The notes under the pieces: model-generated
Database searches by the model: none
Seen by the model: only the letters and a program-made list of their open reading frames with translations
What the model was told of the DNA's origin: nothing
Assembly (NCBI GenBank): GCA_041797745.1
Contig: JBHBZU010000009.1
Location: 1 to 41,138, forward strand
From: UBA3871 sp041797745
Lineage (GTDB): Bacteria; Bacillota; Clostridia; Peptostreptococcales; Anaerovoracaceae
DNA length: 41,138 bases
Direction: 5' to 3'
Part shown: positions 1-7,706 of the stretch, piece by piece
Layout: every line of letters begins with the position of its first letter
How positions within the stretch are numbered: position 1 is the stretch's first letter
Made by a program: the position numbers and the translations under genes

Positions 1-2
1 TA

Positions 3-962
3 CCGAATAATTTTAAAATTAAGTTTGTTTGTGATGATTATATGAATTATAAGAATGATAAAGTTGATTTAATCATAGGAAATCCACCTTTTTCTAAAAT
101 TACCGGTTGTTATAGAACTAAACTACTCGAAAATAACTTTAATAAAAATTCGACTAACCTTGCAGAATTCATTTTAGAGAAAGCGATTTCAAGCGCAAGA
201 TATGTGTCTATGATTTTGCCGAAAACAATACTGAATACACCGGAATTCAAAGAGACGAGAGCTTTATTAAGTAAAAACGGTATTGATAGTATAATTGATT
301 TTGGAGAGAATGGATTTAAAGGAGTTCTTGTTGAAACTATTAATTTAATAATAGACTGTAATCAGCTCACGAAGTATACAAGAGTAATTTCAACAACTTT
401 AGGTCTTTCAATAAATCAAAGAAGTAAATATATTTTCGATAAAGCGCTACCCTATTGGATTATTTATAGAAATGATTTTTTTGACCGAATTTTAAGAAAA
501 ATGGATTTTGGAGTTTTTGAGGTTTTTAGGGATAGACAGATAACAAAGAGCAATACTGTTTTGAGCAAAGGAGACAAGTATAATATACGAGTCTTAAAGT
601 CTAGGAATATATCAGATAAAGGGAAAATAATTAATATAGATAATTATGATTCATTCATATCCCCTCAAAAATTGTCTGAACTTGCTATCAGCAAGTTTTA
701 TGATAAGGATGATGTTTATCTAACGCCGAATATGACTTATAAGCCAAGGCTCATTAAAAAATCCAAAGGATATGTTGTTAATGGTTCTGTTGCTGTTCTA
801 ATACCTAAGGATACAACCAAAAGCTTTTCCCAAAAGCAACTTGATTATATATCAAGCAATGAGTTTAGAACTTTTTATAAAATAGCGAGGAATTACCAAA
901 CCAGGTCACTAAATGTCGATAAAACGAGTTGTTACTGGTTTGGAATTAATAAGGAGATTTAA
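3..962 (+). CDS. N6-adenine DNA methyltransferase, 5'-truncated (restriction-modification)
   Basis: This is the modification half of a probable type II restriction-modification system: it would methylate adenine at the recognition site using S-adenosylmethionine. The reading frame is open to the left edge, so the N-terminus with the SAM-binding motif lies outside the window. What is visible is the amino-methyltransferase motif IV, IIGNPPF (NPPF encoded at 81-92), preceded by DDYMNYKNDKVD, which is the usual acidic lead-in. After it come about 290 residues that fit a C-terminal target-recognition domain, such as one with a repeated KSRNISD-type segment. An internal ATG at 42 exists but leaves almost nothing before the motif, so I do not take it as the start. 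The stop codon overlaps the ribosome binding site of the endonuclease gene downstream, so the two are cotranscribed. Base composition is clearly more AT-rich than in the core genes to the right, which suggests transfer. Class assignment is firm; specificity cannot be told. Confidence 0.85.
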   Translation, partial: PNNFKIKFVCDDYMNYKNDKVDLIIGNPPFSKITGCYRTKLLENNFNKNSTNLAEFILEKAISSARYVSMILPKTILNTPEFKETRALLSKNGIDSIIDFGENGFKGVLVETINLIIDCNQLTKYTRVISTTLGLSINQRSKYIFDKALPYWIIYRNDFFDRILRKMDFGVFEVFRDRQITKSNTVLSKGDKYNIRVLKSRNISDKGKIINIDNYDSFISPQKLSELAISKFYDKDDVYLTPNMTYKPRLIKKSKGYVVNGSVAVLIPKDTTKSFSQKQLDYISSNEFRTFYKIARNYQTRSLNVDKTSCYWFGINKEI

Positions 963-963
963 C

Positions 964-2238
964 ATGGGTCTATACGATAGCTTACTTAATCAATATGATT
1001 ATGATGTAAGAAAAACGCATGATGCAAGATGGATAGATCAGAAGTGTACACATGATGTGTTGTCAATTATTGCAGATTGTATTTTAGAATATATTGATAA
1101 TTTACAGCTTGATGATGGAGCTATAATTGAGTTTACTGTTTCTGATATATGGCATAGTGATTATGCGAGAGAAAACGTAATAGATATATTTTCAAAGCCT
1201 GACCCAGAATTAAAGGCTGGGAATGAATATGATAAATATTTTGGACAGCCGATTAAGTTATTAGGTTACAGTAAGGTTTTGAATGCGAGGAAAGATAAGA
1301 ACAGATACTATTATTCAGTAAATGACAAAGCTGTATTAGAAAAGATTGCCCTAAGAGAAACAAATGCATTAAACTTTTTGTATGAATATATTTCAAAAGT
1401 TCTCAATGACAGCGGAATATATGATTCATTTAATTATTTTTTCGAAACTCAAACAAAGGGAGCTTACAAAAAATTAAGAGATGATTTTATAGATTTTACA
1501 ATTCAGAATACTAACATAAACGGGGCAACTGAGTGTGGAAGAATTTTTACAAAAGTAATAAATCCGCTAGCCTTTAAGCTCAAGAAGTTGGGTACTGAAA
1601 AAGGTAGACTTTCAAAAAACACAATTACAATGAGTGAGTTGCATTATAATCGCTCAAACTGGAGAGATGTTCTTAGTGGAAAAGAAAAATCCATAACTAG
1701 AGCGGAACACGAACTAACGGCAGAACAATTACAAGCAAGAGCATTGGCAAGTTATACAGTCAATAAAGCTAAAAAAGCTATTAGGAAGTTCAATGATACA
1801 TATTTTGCAGGTAGCTCTGAAGTATATCAGGCAACAGAAGTTGTTAACGCAACTCAAGCACATCATATTTTCCCACAATCAGATTATCCTATGATTTCTG
1901 ATTTTGTTGAAAATTTAATTATGCTTACGCCGAATCAGCATTTTAGTATGGCACATCCAAACAATAATACTCAATATGTTGACCGTGACTTCCAATATAT
2001 TTGCTTATTAGCAAAATCAAGTAAAATATATCAAGATTTAACTTCTGAGCGAGAAGAAAAATTTTATGATTTTGATGCATATAAATATGTATTAGATACA
2101 GGATTGGAGACTGAAGAGTTCAAATCGATAGATTTTAAGGATTTTGCAAGTGTTGTAACTAAAATAGATTATTTTTATAGCAAGAAAGTGTTAAACAACA
2201 GATATAATTCTCTTATTTCTGATAACAAACTAATATAG
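964..2238 (+). CDS. HNH-family restriction endonuclease
   Basis: Probable type II restriction endonuclease paired with the methyltransferase just upstream. The start is ATG 964 because AAGGAG at 951-956 sits directly before it and the previous gene stops at 962; a longer frame from 913 would overlap the methyltransferase. The 424-residue protein carries an HNH nuclease signature near residues 300-326: HHIFPQSDY (His300-His301), then NLIMLTPNQH with Asn317 and His326. This is the beta-beta-alpha-metal fold pattern, in which one His is the general base and the others hold the metal. The first ~290 residues show no motif I recognise and probably hold the DNA-recognition part. It is AT-rich like its partner. 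The HNH call is solid; the restriction role is inferred from the adjacent adenine methyltransferase. An anti-phage nuclease of another type is the alternative. Confidence 0.8.
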   Translation: MGLYDSLLNQYDYDVRKTHDARWIDQKCTHDVLSIIADCILEYIDNLQLDDGAIIEFTVSDIWHSDYARENVIDIFSKPDPELKAGNEYDKYFGQPIKLLGYSKVLNARKDKNRYYYSVNDKAVLEKIALRETNALNFLYEYISKVLNDSGIYDSFNYFFETQTKGAYKKLRDDFIDFTIQNTNINGATECGRIFTKVINPLAFKLKKLGTEKGRLSKNTITMSELHYNRSNWRDVLSGKEKSITRAEHELTAEQLQARALASYTVNKAKKAIRKFNDTYFAGSSEVYQATEVVNATQAHHIFPQSDYPMISDFVENLIMLTPNQHFSMAHPNNNTQYVDRDFQYICLLAKSSKIYQDLTSEREEKFYDFDAYKYVLDTGLETEEFKSIDFKDFASVVTKIDYFYSKKVLNNRYNSLISDNKLI

Positions 2239-2385
2239 CAGAATCTTTCATAAAATATATTTGAGGTGTTATAGGAATAAGGTATCCAAAGATAAGATGA
2301 AAGTATTTGTCTATTTAAAAATTAGTCGGATAGTAAGGGGAAAAAGAAGAATTTCATTTGATTCCGCATTACGAAACGCTATTTC

Positions 2386-2412
2386 GCAAAACGGAAAAGT
2401 TTTGCTGTTTTT
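2386..2412 (+). terminator. Intrinsic terminator after the restriction-modification pair
   Basis: GCAAAAC (2386-2392), loop GGAAAA, GTTTTGC (2399-2405), then TGTTTTT. The arms are fully complementary. It lies 148 bases after the endonuclease stop and just before the fchA promoter. An outer TTTCGC/GCGAAA pairing could extend the fold. Confidence 0.65.
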
Positions 2413-2435
2413 AGCGAAAAATGAACCCTAAAATC

Positions 2436-2464
2436 TTGAAAAGGATTGTTAAAAGGGGTATGAT
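2436..2464 (+). promoter_or_regulatory. Sigma-A promoter for fchA
   Basis: TTGAAA (2436-2441) and TATGAT (2459-2464) with a 17-base spacer, 72 bases before the fchA start codon. The bases before the -10 (AAAAGGGG) resemble the corresponding stretch in the pckA and lipoprotein promoters. Confidence 0.65.
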
Positions 2465-2535
2465 GAAATCGCTTGGAAAGTGTGGCGAAATAAAGACTTA
2501 TCGCCATCGAACAGTTTCAAAATAAGGAGAAGAAA

Positions 2536-3162
2536 ATGAAATTAGTAGATATGACAGTTACGAAGTATTTAGACGTGCTTAAAAGTGACGCTCCGGCTCC
2601 CGGCGGCGGTTCAGTTTCTGCCCTTGCAGGTGCAGAGGGAGTTGCGCTTTTTATGATGGTGGCAGACCTTACTATAGGTAAGGAAAAGTATGCTGATTAC
2701 GAAGCTGCTTGTAAGAAAGCAAAGGAAGAAGGTCTAAAGCTTTACAAGGCTCTCTTTGAGGGAATCGACAAAGATACAGACGCATTCAATGTTGTGGCTG
2801 CTGCTTTCAAGTTGCCAAAGGATACTGACGAAGCTAAAAAAGCCAGAAGCAAGGCTATTGCAGACGCTACTTTAGTTGCAACTCAAATTCCTTTTGACAA
2901 TATGACTTACTGTTTTGAAGCTCTTAAGCTTGCACAGACTATGGTTGGACATTCCAATCCAAATGCCGCATCTGATTTGGGAGTAGCCGCATTAAACTTA
3001 CTGGCAGGTGTTAGAGGAACTTGGCTCAATGTAAAGATTAATCTTCCGGGAGTAAAGGACGAAGCTAAAAAGGCTGAATTTACCGCCGCAGGTGAAAAAA
3101 TGCTGGCTGAAGCAGCAAAAATTGCAGAGGCTATGTATGAGGAAATTGAAAAGTCCCTCTAA
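2536..3162 (+). CDS. fchA: Methenyl-THF cyclohydrolase / formimino-THF cyclodeaminase
   Basis: Cytosolic folate enzyme of the FTCD C-terminal-domain family. It releases ammonia from 5-formimino-tetrahydrofolate to give 5,10-methenyl-THF; some clostridial members act as the cyclohydrolase that converts methenyl-THF to 10-formyl-THF. The 208-residue length is typical for the free-standing clostridial form. The family's glycine-rich signature PAPGGGS is at residues 20-26, followed by the conserved VSALAGAEGVAL helix. ATG 2536 is preceded by AAGGAG at 2525-2530. It is transcribed from its own promoter at 2436-2464. The gene for the matching formiminotransferase follows 281 bases downstream, so the two activities that are fused in animal FTCD are split here, with the C-domain gene first. 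No hut genes are in the window, so histidine, purine or glycine fermentation could all be the source of the formimino group. Family assignment is very sure; which of the two reactions dominates is not. Confidence 0.93.
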   Translation: MKLVDMTVTKYLDVLKSDAPAPGGGSVSALAGAEGVALFMMVADLTIGKEKYADYEAACKKAKEEGLKLYKALFEGIDKDTDAFNVVAAAFKLPKDTDEAKKARSKAIADATLVATQIPFDNMTYCFEALKLAQTMVGHSNPNAASDLGVAALNLLAGVRGTWLNVKINLPGVKDEAKKAEFTAAGEKMLAEAAKIAEAMYEEIEKSL

Positions 3163-3313
3163 TTTGTTAATCGAGCAGCTTTGTCATAATTTGACAAAAA
3201 CAAAAGCACTTTACCAAATAAAGCTTGGGGATATCTAAGCCCCTTTATTAAAAATAAATAAAAGTTGACAGCAGGAGTAGGGATTTGCTCCGGGCTAGAG
3301 ATGAAAAATATCA

Positions 3314-3385
3314 GATTAATTAATGAGAATAAAAGCGAAAAAAGCAAGCCGGTAAAAGCTTGAGAATTTCGTAGCTTAATTAATC
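3314..3385 (+). ncRNA. Nested stem-loop leader ahead of ftcD (unassigned RNA element)
   Basis: Three helices nest symmetrically. The outer one is GATTAATTAA (3314-3323) with TTAATTAATC (3376-3385), the middle one CGAAA (3336-3340) with TTTCG (3367-3371), and the inner one CAAGC (3345-3349) with GCTTG (3358-3362) around an 8-base loop. The internal loop between the middle and inner helices is 4 by 4 bases. The element ends 58 bases before the ftcD start. I could not match it to a known riboswitch and see no clear -10 box for its promoter, although a TTGACA lies at 3265-3270. Confidence 0.4.
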
Positions 3386-3443
3386 AAAAGAAAATAAATA
3401 AAACAAAACACAAAAAATTAAAGAAGAAAAAGGAGAAAGAAAA

Positions 3444-4340
3444 ATGGCAGTACTTATTGAATCCATTCCTAATATTTCCGAGGGAAGAAGACAGGAAGTT
3501 ATCGAAGCTTGTGTTGACCAGATTAGAAACACAGCAGGTTGCACACTCTTAAATTATGCTTCCGACCCTAACCACAACAGAACCGTAATCACTTATATCG
3601 GTGACGCCAGAGGTGTTGAAGAGGCTTCCGTTAAGCTGGCGAAGAAAGCGGCAGAACTCATTGACCTTACAAAGCATGAGGGTGAACATCCAAGAATGGG
3701 TGCTGTAGACGTAATGCCTTTCGTTCCTGTTAAGGATTGCACTATCGAAGATTGCGTAGAGCTTTCCAAGAAAGTTGGTAAGAGAATCGCTGATGAAGCA
3801 GATTTCCCTGTTTTCCTCTATGAATATTCCGCAGCAACTCCTGAAAGAAAGAACCTTGCTACAATCAGAAAGGGTCAGTTCGAGGGTATGGCTGAAAAAG
3901 TTCAGCAGCCTGAATGGGAACCTGATTTCGGTGGAAAGAGAATCCATCCTACAGCAGGTGTTGTAGCAGTAGGTTGCAGACCGGCTCTCGTGGCATTCAA
4001 TATCAATCTTGATACCTCCGATGTTCAGATTGCTAAGGATATTGCTAAGCAGGTTCGTGAAAGAGACGGCGGATACAAATCAATCAAGGCTATGGGATTT
4101 ATGCTTGAAGACAGAAATATTGCTCAGGTTTCCATGAACGTATGTAACTATGAAGACACAGGTCTTTACACTATTACAGAAGCTGTAACAAAGCTTGCTG
4201 CTGAAAAGGGTGTAAAGGTTCTGGAAACTGAACTTATCGGTCTCTGCCCAATGAAAGCGCTCATCGATGTGGCGGAACAACATCTCCACATCGCTGACTT
4301 TGATTTCAATAAGCAGGTTCTTGAGAATTACTTAATCTAA
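3444..4340 (+). CDS. ftcD: Glutamate formimidoyltransferase
   Basis: Transfers the formimino group between N-formimino-L-glutamate and tetrahydrofolate, giving glutamate and 5-formimino-THF, the substrate of the fchA product. The 298-residue protein corresponds to the two N-terminal subdomains of animal FTCD. SIPNISEGRR stands at residues 7-16. EHPRMGAVDVMPFVP (81-95) contains His82, the position of the catalytic histidine known in the mammalian enzyme. Further on, GVVAVGCRPALVAFNINL is the conserved core strand of the second subdomain. ATG 3444 follows AAGGAG at 3429-3434. It is separated from fchA by a 281-base gap that holds a structured leader, so it may be expressed or controlled separately from fchA. 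A strong terminator follows at 4400. The assignment is secure. Confidence 0.95.
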   Translation: MAVLIESIPNISEGRRQEVIEACVDQIRNTAGCTLLNYASDPNHNRTVITYIGDARGVEEASVKLAKKAAELIDLTKHEGEHPRMGAVDVMPFVPVKDCTIEDCVELSKKVGKRIADEADFPVFLYEYSAATPERKNLATIRKGQFEGMAEKVQQPEWEPDFGGKRIHPTAGVVAVGCRPALVAFNINLDTSDVQIAKDIAKQVRERDGGYKSIKAMGFMLEDRNIAQVSMNVCNYEDTGLYTITEAVTKLAAEKGVKVLETELIGLCPMKALIDVAEQHLHIADFDFNKQVLENYLI

Positions 4341-4399
4341 TTTTTAGATAATGAATTTAAAGATTGAAGCTGAAAGCGCAGTATAATATTACAAAGAAT

Positions 4400-4425
4400 C
4401 CCTCTCCGCAAGGAGAGGGTTTTTT
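4400..4425 (+). terminator. Intrinsic terminator of ftcD
   Basis: Perfect 8-base-pair stem CCCTCTCC (4400-4407) / GGAGAGGG (4412-4419) with a GCAA tetraloop, followed by six T. Confidence 0.92.
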
Positions 4426-4430
4426 AGGTC

Positions 4431-4463
4431 TATCCCAGGCCTAGCCCAGGTTTAGCCCATTTG
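4431..4463 (+). repeat. Three imperfect 11-base direct repeats
   Basis: TATCCCAGGCC, TAGCCCAGGTT and TAGCCCATTTG stand head to tail directly after the ftcD terminator and 45 bases before the -35 box of the HD-GYP promoter. They could be an operator upstream of that promoter or a chance expansion; nothing else distinguishes the two. Confidence 0.5.
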
Positions 4464-4508
4464 TTGCAATAAATGAATATTTTCTTTAATGAAAGAAAAC
4501 AAAAAAGT

Positions 4509-4537
4509 TTGCAAATTAATCAATACTTGTGTATACT
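4509..4537 (+). promoter_or_regulatory. Sigma-A-like promoter for the HD-GYP pair
   Basis: TTGCAA (4509-4514), 17-base spacer, TATACT (4532-4537). The start codon is 48 bases downstream. The -35 reads TTGCAA rather than TTGACA, as in two other promoters of this window. Confidence 0.7.
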
Positions 4538-4584
4538 ACATGCTGTGAAAAAGAGTATAGATTTTGACAGATGGAGGCCAGCCT

Positions 4585-5694
4585 ATGAGATTAGTTGATG
4601 TTACCGATCTAAATAGTGAAATGGTGTTAGCCAAGCCAATCTTTGTAAATGGTAACGCGTATCTAAATGAAGGTGCGACAGGACTGGATGCCTACATTAA
4701 AAGCTTTCTGCGGGTAGGCATTACAAGTGTTTATGTCAATGATGAAGTCAGTGAAGATGTCATAATTCAGGATGCTATATCTGACAAGACAAGATTACGT
4801 TGTAAGGACGCGCTTAGAGCTTCTTTTAAGCATGTTCAAGATAATTTTTCAATTGATTTAGGGGTTATTGAAACTCCTTTAAATCAACTTTTGGATGAAA
4901 TTGTTATGAACAAGGACGTTCAAATAAATCTAACGGATATAAATGCAGTAGATGATTATACTTTTGGGCATTGCGTTTCTACTGCGGTTTATGCTACACT
5001 CATGGGGTTAGACCAAGGTTACAGTTCAGAAAAAATTACTGAACTGGGGCAAGGTGCTATTCTTCATGATGTGGGGAAATTGTTGATAGACCCTCTGCTA
5101 TTAAATAAAGAGGGGAAGCTTACTCCGGAGGAAATGAAAGAAATTCAGAAACACGCGGAGTACAGCTATGAGATATTGAAAAAATGTGATGAACTTTCAG
5201 ACGGTGCAAGAGACATTGCTTTTGAGCACCACGAAAGAATGAATGGAACAGGTTATCCCAGAAAAAAGAGAGGATACCAAATCAGTGCTTTTGGCAGACT
5301 GGTTGCGGTGGCAGATGTATATGACGCCTTATCATCAGATCGTTGCTACCGAAGAAAGTGGCCAAACAACTGGATTGTGGACTATCTTACCAGAAATTCA
5401 GGAACAGCTTTTGATGAAGAGATGGTTGCGTCGTTACTAAAAAGGATTGCAGTTTATCCAAACGGCTCTGAAGTTTTAATGTCAGATGGAACCAGAGCGA
5501 TTGTGGTAAAGCAAAATCAGCAGACGCCCCTGCGCCCTGTGGTAAGAGTGTTTAAGGATTCTGAGGGTAAGATTTGTCCTTTCAAATTAGTTGATATGAT
5601 GGAGACTTTATCAGTTACTGTCGTAGCGTCACAGTTGGAATTGGAAAGAGAAGACGCAAAAACAGCCAACTATCATACCATCATCAGAAGATAA
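4585..5694 (+). CDS. HD-GYP domain protein, predicted cyclic-di-GMP phosphodiesterase (copy 1)
   Basis: Predicted to hydrolyse the second messenger cyclic-di-GMP in the cytosol. I choose ATG 4585 (369 residues): GGAGG at 4573-4577 sits 7 bases before it, and the resulting N-terminus MRLVDVTDL matches that of the neighbour. An upstream TTG at 4564 would destroy that spacing. Residues 1-70 form the short beta-rich N-terminal domain common in these proteins (a pattern ending YLNEG). The HD-GYP domain follows, with the His-Asp pair HDVGK at 161-165, HHERMNGTGYP at 215-225 (GTGYP being the GYP motif) and VAVADVYDALSSDRCYR after it. All the metal-binding residues I can identify are present, so the domain should be active. 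A ~100-residue C-terminal domain ends the protein. Its paralogue lies 78 bases downstream in the same direction and is aligned to it without gaps through residue 225. Role in motility or surface behaviour is inference. Confidence 0.9.
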   Translation: MRLVDVTDLNSEMVLAKPIFVNGNAYLNEGATGLDAYIKSFLRVGITSVYVNDEVSEDVIIQDAISDKTRLRCKDALRASFKHVQDNFSIDLGVIETPLNQLLDEIVMNKDVQINLTDINAVDDYTFGHCVSTAVYATLMGLDQGYSSEKITELGQGAILHDVGKLLIDPLLLNKEGKLTPEEMKEIQKHAEYSYEILKKCDELSDGARDIAFEHHERMNGTGYPRKKRGYQISAFGRLVAVADVYDALSSDRCYRRKWPNNWIVDYLTRNSGTAFDEEMVASLLKRIAVYPNGSEVLMSDGTRAIVVKQNQQTPLRPVVRVFKDSEGKICPFKLVDMMETLSVTVVASQLELEREDAKTANYHTIIRR

Positions 5695-5772
5695 GAAAGA
5701 TGTAAAGAATAGAGAGCTTAAGAAAGGTGACTTAAGTGTATGTGATGTAGAAAATTAAAGAGGACTTTTAAA

Positions 5773-6849
5773 GTGAGACTAGTAAGAACAGAGAATTTAA
5801 CTCCAGATATGATTCTGGCTAACAACGTTTATAAACAAGGTTGTATTTACTTAAAACAGGGTCAAAGAAATATTTGCAGATATGATGACCGCTTAAAAAA
5901 TTTAGGAGTGGATTATGTTTACGTTGTAGACAAAGCTTCTGAAGATATTGAAATTAAAGAAATTGTTTCAGAAGCTACCAGACAGAGATGTCAAGATGTA
6001 CTCCGCATGGCTTTTAAAACTATTGAGAACAACGCTCCCATTGATGTAAATTCTTTCAAAGCCCCTGTAAGTGAGCTGTTAAGTGAGGTTATGATTAATA
6101 AGGATCTTCAGGTCAGCTTAACGGATATCAGTACCATGGATGAGTACACTTTTGGACATTCAGTGTCCACCTCCATCTATGCGTTGCTGATTGCGCAGGA
6201 GATGGGCTTTTCAAAGAGCGACCTTCACGATTTGGCAATGGGCGCAGTCCTACATGATGTGGGGAAAGTGAAGATATACCCTCGCGTTCTCTTCAAAGAG
6301 GGAAGACTTAGCGATGAGGAATTTCAGCTTATACAGTCACATCCAAGGTATAGCTATGAAATCCTGAAATATTGTCGCAACCTGACCAACAGGGCAAAGC
6401 TGATTGCTTTCCAACATCACGAGAGGCTAGATGGAAGCGGCTATCCCAACGGTATAACGGGAGACCAGTTAGGTGTGTTTACAAGAGTAACGGCAGTGGC
6501 GGATGTATACGACGCGCTTACCACCAATCGTTGTTACCGCAGCAAATGGTCCAACAGTAAAGCTGTTGACCTGCTGATGAAATACGCCGGCATTGAATTT
6601 GACGAGAAGATGGTGGCGAGTCTTATTAAGAAGATTGCCATTTATCCTAACGGAACGGAAGTTCGCCTTTCAGACGGAACCTATGGATTGGTTGCCGAAC
6701 AGAATAAGAATATGCCGTTTAGACCTGTTGTAAAGGTTTTGTGGGACAAGGACGGTTTTGACATTTCTCCTTATAGAGTGGATTTGATGAAAGACCTGAA
6801 CATAACCATAATTGAATCTCAAATAGAACTTCATGGAGAATCAAATTAA
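5773..6849 (+). CDS. HD-GYP domain protein, predicted cyclic-di-GMP phosphodiesterase (copy 2)
   Basis: Tandem paralogue of the preceding gene, 358 residues, with the same three-part build. It starts at GTG 5773, preceded by AGAGGA at 5759-5764; the encoded start MRLVRTENL mirrors MRLVDVTDL of copy 1. The His-Asp pair falls at residues 161-162 (HDVGK) and the GYP motif GSGYP at 221-225, exactly the positions in copy 1, which points to duplication without insertion or deletion in the catalytic half. VTAVADVYDALTTNRCYRSKW follows the motif. The two are probably cotranscribed from the promoter at 4509. Both copies keep the catalytic residues, so they may act as a heterodimer or answer different signals through their diverged N- and C-terminal parts. 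The latter is inference. Confidence 0.9.
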   Translation: MRLVRTENLTPDMILANNVYKQGCIYLKQGQRNICRYDDRLKNLGVDYVYVVDKASEDIEIKEIVSEATRQRCQDVLRMAFKTIENNAPIDVNSFKAPVSELLSEVMINKDLQVSLTDISTMDEYTFGHSVSTSIYALLIAQEMGFSKSDLHDLAMGAVLHDVGKVKIYPRVLFKEGRLSDEEFQLIQSHPRYSYEILKYCRNLTNRAKLIAFQHHERLDGSGYPNGITGDQLGVFTRVTAVADVYDALTTNRCYRSKWSNSKAVDLLMKYAGIEFDEKMVASLIKKIAIYPNGTEVRLSDGTYGLVAEQNKNMPFRPVVKVLWDKDGFDISPYRVDLMKDLNITIIESQIELHGESN

Positions 6850-6985
6850 TTTTTTAAAAGATTTATTCTATAGCTCCAAAAGCCCTTTATCAAGGGTGAG
6901 GAATTTCATATTTATTGGGACAAGATACCAACGCTTTTTGTCCTAAAAGCCCATAAGCCACTATCTTAATCAATGACGATAAATG

Positions 6986-7015
6986 AAAAACCCGAAAGCC
7001 TCATGCTATCGGGTT
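6986..7015 (-). terminator. Intrinsic terminator of the GntR gene
   Basis: Stem AACCCGA (6989-6995) / TCGGGTT (7009-7015) with an inner AGC/GCT helix. Read on the minus strand it is followed by TTTTT, so it chiefly ends the minus-strand GntR transcript. It may also stop the HD-GYP transcript, but the plus-strand tail is poorer in T. Confidence 0.75.
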
Positions 7016-7043
7016 ATTTGTTTAGAAATTTTCAATTTTAAAG

Positions 7044-7706
7044 TTATTTAATGCCCCATCTGTCCTCAGCTCTAGCTTTAGAAAAATCAAGGTGTTCTCC
7101 AGTAAGAGCAACGGTCTTTGCAGCGTCTTTAGCAATGATAGCGTTTAAGATATTTCTGTGTTCGGCGAGAATAGCTTTCAGGTTATCTTCGCCATAAACA
7201 GTAGCTCGTCTTGCCTGATTTACGTAATCTTGGTAGGACCTTAAAATCTGTGAAAGGAATCTGCTGCGGGTAGAGCCATAAATGGTTTGATGGAATTTGT
7301 TATTTAATTCCAACACCTTTTGAGTATCAAGCCTTTTAGTGTAAAATTCCATTAAATCTATTTGAGACTTTAATTGCTCTATTTCTTCATCGGTAATACG
7401 CTCTACCGCCCATGCAACAGCAAGCTGTTCTAAAGCCTTACGAACAGAGTAGATATCATTCATGTCCTGCTTTGTAAAGCCTTTGGCAAAGCAACCACGA
7501 TTTGGGATATATTCCATAAGCCCCTCTTCTTCCAGTTGCTTGAAAGCCTCCCTTATAGGTGTTCGGCTAACTCTTAATTCCGTTGCCAGCTGATTCTCTT
7601 TAATTTTTTCACCAATCTTATATTCACCTTTTAAGATACGCTCACGAATTATTTCTGCTATCTCATCTGTGAGAGAAAAAGAATTGGAAAATCTTCCGTT
7701 ATCCAT
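7044..7706 (-). CDS. GntR-family transcriptional regulator, FCD (FadR) subfamily
   Basis: DNA-binding regulator of 220 residues. Residues ~8-75 form the GntR winged helix: LTDEIAEIIRERILKGEYKIG, then the recognition helix region in LRVSRTPIREAFKQLEEEG and the wing ending IPNRGCFAKGF. Residues ~80-210 are an all-helical FCD ligand domain: DIYSVRKALEQLAVAWAVE supplies the expected Arg and acidic residues, NNKFHQTIYG one metal/ligand His, and the AEHRNILNAI stretch another. Members of this subfamily usually bind small organic acids or amino acids and repress neighbouring catabolic genes. AAGGAG sits 8 bases before the start on the minus strand. No obvious partner is adjacent: it is convergent with the HD-GYP genes and divergent from aroE-aroK across 474 bases, so its target is unknown. 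Family call is certain, ligand not. Confidence 0.92.
   Translation of the reverse strand: MDNGRFSNSFSLTDEIAEIIRERILKGEYKIGEKIKENQLATELRVSRTPIREAFKQLEEEGLMEYIPNRGCFAKGFTKQDMNDIYSVRKALEQLAVAWAVERITDEEIEQLKSQIDLMEFYTKRLDTQKVLELNNKFHQTIYGSTRSRFLSQILRSYQDYVNQARRATVYGEDNLKAILAEHRNILNAIIAKDAAKTVALTGEHLDFSKARAEDRWGIK

Noticed and set aside
2239..2535. Tetrahydrofolate riboswitch ahead of fchA
   Set aside because: The conserved junction sequences are absent; the hairpins here are explained by a terminator for the upstream gene and a sigma-A promoter.
3159..3347. 62-codon minus-strand frame after fchA
   Set aside because: It is hydrophobic by AT composition only, has no ribosome binding site and runs against the reading direction of a structured leader.
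4564..4584. Earlier TTG start for the first HD-GYP protein
   Set aside because: GGAGG at 4573-4577 is correctly spaced only for ATG 4585, and the paralogue's N-terminus matches that start.
6917..6943. GGACAA/TTGTCC hairpin as terminator of the HD-GYP genes
   Set aside because: It has no T tract on the plus strand after the stem and a large loop; the hairpin at 6989-7015 is a better stop.
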